NCBI GenBank assembly: GCA_017434455.1
Contig: JAFRFG010000022.1
Location: 1 to 38,407 of the forward strand
DNA: 38,407 nt
Source of the DNA: Thermoguttaceae bacterium
GTDB taxonomy: Bacteria > Planctomycetota > Planctomycetia > Pirellulales > Thermoguttaceae
Direction of reading: 5' to 3'
Positions within the stretch are counted from its first letter, which is position 1. The number at the start of each line of letters is the position of its first letter. Under the pieces are notes generated by a model, which was not told where the DNA came from, ran no database searches, and saw nothing but the letters and a program-made list of their open reading frames with translations. Shown here piece by piece: positions 35,223-38,407 of this stretch. The position numbers were made by a program, and so were the translations under genes.

Positions 35223-36344
35223 ATGTCTCAACTTCCCAAGCGCGTCTTTCAAACCATCGCCGCGGCGCTGGCCGCCTTTGCCTTTTTAGCCGGCGCGCAG
35301 GCGGCAGATCCGGCCCCTTGGCCGTGGATGGAGAAAGAACTGCTTCTCCACATCGCCACCGGGCCTAATAACCCGCGCAACAGCGAAGGGGATTTTATCA
35401 TCCTCGACGACGGGACGATCCTTCATGTCTTCACCCACTTCATCGGCAGCTCCTCCCACGACAACGCCACCGCCTGTTTGATGAGCCGCCTTTCCAGCGA
35501 TGGCGGCAATACCTGGACGAGCGAGGATAAACTCGAGCTGGAGAACGAGGGGAAACTCAACGTCATGTCGGTCACGCTGCGCCGCCTGGCCGACGGCCGG
35601 GTGGTGATGTTCTACGCGATCAAAGAGGCCTTCGGCGACTGCCGTCCCTATATGCGCGTCCGTCAAGACGACGGTACTTGGGGGCCGCGAAAGTGTCTTG
35701 TTCCCGAACCCTCCTACAACGTGATGAACAACGACCGGGTGGTGCAATTATCCGGCGGCCGAATCTTGGTCCCGATCGCCCGTCATGCCTCATTGGGGGA
35801 ATCGAAACTCGATTTCAACGCGGCGATTTTCTGTTTAATCTCCGACGATGGGGGAAACAGCTGGCGTGAAGGTCAGCGCGTCGAGCCGATCGAAGGAATC
35901 GTCTACCAAGAGCCCGGCTTGTGCGAGCTGGCCGACGGCCGGATCCTGATGAATATCCGCACTGACGGCGGGGCGCAGTATTTCACCTATTCCACCGACG
36001 ACGGCGACAGCTGGGGACCGGCGTTTAAGTCGTGTATCGACTCTCCCCTTTCACCGACGCTGATCAAGCGCATCCCCGGAAGCGACGAGCTTCTGGCGGT
36101 CGGGAATCCGCTTTTGCCGATCAGCGGCCAGAACGAACGCGCGACGATGACGATTGAGCGTCTTAACGCCGACGGAACCGAAATCCTCGCCCGCAAAACG
36201 ATGGAGCACCCCGAGCGACCTGTCGGTCCCAACTGGCAGTATCCCTCGATCTGCTTTATCGACGACGATACCGCGCTGGTCGCCTACTTCACCTGGGTCG
36301 GCGGAATTTTTATCTATAAGGTCAAGCTCTCGGATCTGAAATAG
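35223..36344 (+). CDS. Secreted sialidase-like protein, array gene 10
   Basis: The product has 373 residues: the short-loop length of 372 plus one extra C-terminal Lys (S-D-L-K), because the usual stop position has changed and translation ends at a TAG. Arg52, Asp80, Glu230, Arg246, Arg313 and Tyr340 are present. The leader (AAAGGAGTCAGCCGATT), signal peptide (M-S-Q-L-P-K-R-V-F-Q) and most of the body are nearly the same in DNA as gene 12. Private changes are M-E-K-E-L-L-L for M-P-K-E-L-V-L and F-Y-A-I for F-Y-L-V. It forms the second half of a duplicated two-gene unit with gene 9. Confidence 0.79.
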   Translation: MSQLPKRVFQTIAAALAAFAFLAGAQAADPAPWPWMEKELLLHIATGPNNPRNSEGDFIILDDGTILHVFTHFIGSSSHDNATACLMSRLSSDGGNTWTSEDKLELENEGKLNVMSVTLRRLADGRVVMFYAIKEAFGDCRPYMRVRQDDGTWGPRKCLVPEPSYNVMNNDRVVQLSGGRILVPIARHASLGESKLDFNAAIFCLISDDGGNSWREGQRVEPIEGIVYQEPGLCELADGRILMNIRTDGGAQYFTYSTDDGDSWGPAFKSCIDSPLSPTLIKRIPGSDELLAVGNPLLPISGQNERATMTIERLNADGTEILARKTMEHPERPVGPNWQYPSICFIDDDTALVAYFTWVGGIFIYKVKLSDLK

Positions 36345-36365
36345 CTTCAGTCGGAGTATTGCGCA

Positions 36366-37487
36366 ATGGTTTATTCTTCCAAGACTGTTTTTTATGCTCT
36401 CCTCGCGGCGCTGGCCGTTTTTGCCTTCCCGGCCGGCGCGCCGGGGGCCGAACCGTCTCCCTGGCCGTGGATGCCCAAGGAGAACGTCCTCACGATTCCT
36501 ACCGGTCCCGATAACCGACGCAACAGCGAGGGGGATTTCGTTATCCTGGAGGATGGGACGATTCTATGCGTCTATGCCCACTATTACGGCAGCGCCGGTG
36601 ACGATCACGCCACCGCCTGTTTGATGAGCCGCCTTTCCAGCGACGGCGGCGATACCTGGACCACCTGCGACAAGCTCGAGGTCGAGAACGAGGGAGGGCG
36701 CAACGTGACCTCGGTCTCCCTGCTGCGTCTGGCCGACGGACGGGTGGCAATGTTCTACCTGGTTACCGAATCGTCCGAAGACTGCCGACCCTATATGCGC
36801 GTGCGCCGGGACGACGGTACCTGGGGGGAGAGGAAGTGCTTGATCGACAAACCTTCCTACAACGTGGTGAACAACGACCGGGTGGTGCAGCTTGCCAGCG
36901 GCCGGATCTTGATCCCGGTCGCCCGTCACGACTACCTCGGCAAGGACAAGTACGACTACGAAGCGAACGCCCACACGTACTGCCTGATCTGCGACGACGG
37001 GGGCGAAACGTGGCGCGAAGGTGGGGCTCTGGAGCCGATCGAAGGGGTGATCTACCAGGAACCGGGGCTGTGCGAGTTGGCCGACGGCCGTATCTTGATG
37101 AATGTCCGCACCGACAGCCACGCGCAATATTTCGCCTACTCCGCCGACGGCGGCCAAACCTGGGGCCCGGCGTTTAAGTCGTGCATTGACTCTCCCCGTT
37201 CGCCGACGCTGATCAAGCGTCTCCCCGGAAGTGACGAGCTGCTGGCGATCGGCAATCCGTACCTGCCGATCCCCGGCAGCAACGATCGCGTGACGATGAC
37301 CATCGAGCGACTGTCGCCCGACGGGGGCGAGATACTCGTCCGCAAGACGATGGAGCATCCCCAGCGGCAGATGAACGTCGACTGGATGTATCCGGCGGTC
37401 TGTTTCCTCGGCGACGGCACGGCCCTGGTCGGTTACTTCTGCGGCCCCGGCGCGTATATCTATAAAATCAACCTTTCGGATCTTTAA
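36366..37487 (+). CDS. Secreted sialidase-like protein, array gene 11, apparent mosaic
   Basis: The product has 373 residues with Arg52, Asp80, Glu232, Arg248, Arg315 and Tyr342. The front (A-E-P-S-P-W, K-E-N-V-L-T-I-P-T-G) and the C-terminal third (from N-P-Y-L-P-I-P-G on) match gene 9, but the middle (L-E-V-E-N-E-G-G-R-N-V, V-T-E-S-S-E-D-C-R-P, the long loop ending N-A-H-T) matches gene 1, some 11 kb upstream. This is best explained by gene conversion or unequal recombination. The second Asp box begins with Cys (C-D-D-G-G-E-T-W), and V-T-S-V-S-L-L replaces V-M-S-V-T-L-R. The ribosome site is CGGAG. Confidence 0.8.
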   Translation: MVYSSKTVFYALLAALAVFAFPAGAPGAEPSPWPWMPKENVLTIPTGPDNRRNSEGDFVILEDGTILCVYAHYYGSAGDDHATACLMSRLSSDGGDTWTTCDKLEVENEGGRNVTSVSLLRLADGRVAMFYLVTESSEDCRPYMRVRRDDGTWGERKCLIDKPSYNVVNNDRVVQLASGRILIPVARHDYLGKDKYDYEANAHTYCLICDDGGETWREGGALEPIEGVIYQEPGLCELADGRILMNVRTDSHAQYFAYSADGGQTWGPAFKSCIDSPRSPTLIKRLPGSDELLAIGNPYLPIPGSNDRVTMTIERLSPDGGEILVRKTMEHPQRQMNVDWMYPAVCFLGDGTALVGYFCGPGAYIYKINLSDL

Positions 37488-37524
37488 CGACAACAGCAAC
37501 AAACCGCCAAGGAGTCAGCCGATT

Positions 37525-38407
37525 ATGTCTCAACTTCCCAAGCGCGTCTTTCAAACAATCGCCGCGGCGCTGGCCGCCTTTGCCTTCCTGGCCGGCGCGC
37601 GGGCGGCAGATCCTGCCCCCTGGCCGTGGATGCCTAAGGAACTGGCCCTTTATATCGCCACCGGGCCGAATAACCCGCGCAACAGCGAGGGGGATTTCAT
37701 CATTCTGGACGATGGGACGATCCTGCATATCTACACCCACTATATCGGCACATCCTCCGACGATAACGCCACCGCCTGCCTGATGAGCCGCTGTTCCACC
37801 GACGGCGGCAAAACGTGGACGAGCGAGGATAAACTCGAATTGGAGAACGAGGGAAAACTCAACGTGATGTCGGTCACGCTGCGCCGCCTGGCCGACGGCC
37901 GGGTGGTGATGTTCTACCTGGTCAAAGAGGCCTTCGGCGACTGCCGTCCCTATATGCGTGTCCGTCAAGACGACGGTACTTGGGGGCCGCGAAAGTGTCT
38001 TGTTCCCCAGCCATCCTACAACGTGGTGAACAACGACCGGGTGGTGCAATTATCCGGCGGTCGAATCTTAGTTCCGGTCGGCCGTCATGCCTCATTTGGG
38101 GAATCGAAACTCGATTTCAACGCGGCGATTTTCTGTTTAATCTCCGACGATGGGGGAAACAGCTGGCGTGAAGGTCAGCGCGTCGAGCCGATCGAGGGAA
38201 TCGTCTATCAAGAGCCCGGCTTGTGCGAGCTGGCCGACGGTCGGATCCTGATGAATATCCGCACTGACGGCGGGGCGCAGTATTTCACCTATTCCACCGA
38301 CGGCGGTGAAAGCTGGGGCAAACCTTTCAAGTCGTGTATCGACTCTCCCCTTTCACCGACGCTGATCAAGCGCATCCCCGGAAGCGACGAGCTTCTGGCG
38401 GTCGGGA
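37525..38407 (+). CDS. Secreted sialidase-like protein, array gene 12, cut by window end
   Basis: The gene starts at 37525 behind AAGGAGTCAGCC and runs off the right edge after 294 codons. Arg52, Asp80, Glu230 and Arg246 are visible; the expected third Arg and the Tyr lie beyond the edge. It is nearly identical to gene 10 in leader, signal peptide and from W-G-P-R-K-C-L-V-P onward, but keeps the standard M-P-K-E-L and F-Y-L-V forms and has R-C-S-T-D-G-G-K-T-W as its first Asp box. The truncation is an effect of the window, not evidence of a pseudogene. Confidence 0.8.
   Translation, partial: MSQLPKRVFQTIAAALAAFAFLAGARAADPAPWPWMPKELALYIATGPNNPRNSEGDFIILDDGTILHIYTHYIGTSSDDNATACLMSRCSTDGGKTWTSEDKLELENEGKLNVMSVTLRRLADGRVVMFYLVKEAFGDCRPYMRVRQDDGTWGPRKCLVPQPSYNVVNNDRVVQLSGGRILVPVGRHASFGESKLDFNAAIFCLISDDGGNSWREGQRVEPIEGIVYQEPGLCELADGRILMNIRTDGGAQYFTYSTDGGESWGKPFKSCIDSPLSPTLIKRIPGSDELLAVG

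Larger units (their letters stand above)
24890..38407 (+). repeat. Tandem array of twelve sialidase-like genes
   Basis: Twelve head-to-tail paralogues of 366-378 codons, with gaps of only 18 to 41 bp, fill the right third of the window and continue beyond it. Most gaps carry the same short sequence (A/T-TAGGAG-T/C-C) as ribosome site. No transposase, terminator or inverted repeat separates the copies. Confidence 0.93.

Noticed and set aside
24890..38407. CRISPR array, integron or mobile-element explanation for the repeated right third
   Set aside because: The repeats are about 1.1-kb coding units with no short spacer pattern, attC-like sites, integrase or transposase.

Overview
The window carries 24 protein-coding genes, and nearly all of them encode exported carbohydrate-active proteins. 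The DNA is GC-rich, most genes have clear AGGAG-type ribosome binding sites, and most products start with Sec or Tat signal peptides. The mix of families (GH127-, GH101-, GH20-, GH106-, DUF1080- and sialidase-like) without SusC/SusD pairs suggests a glycan-degrading bacterium of the PVC superphylum (Lentisphaerota, Kiritimatiellota or Planctomycetota). This assignment is inference; there is no rRNA or other marker gene in the window.

Three transcription units are visible. Unit A (+, left edge to 10088) holds the 3' end of a GH127-like gene, two tandem copies of a 1.24-kilo-residue protein with a GH101/GH-D-like TIM barrel, and two tandem copies of a Tat-exported GH20-like protein. It ends at a strong bidirectional terminator (10119-10146). 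Unit B (-, 20774 to 10167) holds four tandem GH106-like proteins. The three promoter-proximal copies are fused to a C-terminal DUF1080 domain, and the last copy stops exactly where that domain would begin. Unit C (+, 21003 to beyond the right edge) holds two copies of an unrecognised secreted protein with an H-x-D-F-P-P-H-F-H motif, one GH20-type hexosaminidase, and then twelve consecutive sialidase-like genes, the last cut by the window end. Units B and C diverge from a 228-bp region with two back-to-back promoters of nearly identical sequence (TTGAAT-17-TACAAT and TTGAAA-17-TACAAT).

The striking property is paralogue amplification: five families are present as 2, 2, 4, 2 and 12 head-to-tail copies, 22 of the 24 genes. 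The sialidase-like array shows segmental duplication of a two-gene unit, mosaic genes consistent with gene conversion, exchange of signal-peptide cassettes and a length-variable surface loop. A sialidase-type constellation (Arg, Asp, Glu, Arg, Arg, Tyr) is kept in every copy wherever it can be read. By family knowledge the activities suggested (sialidase, hexosaminidase, GH101-like endo-glycosidase, rhamnosidase-like, arabinofuranosidase-like) would suit stepwise removal of a complex decorated glycan such as a mucin-type O-glycan or an acidic polysaccharide. The true substrates are unknown. No transporter, regulator, sulfatase, mobile element, tRNA, rRNA or CRISPR array was found.
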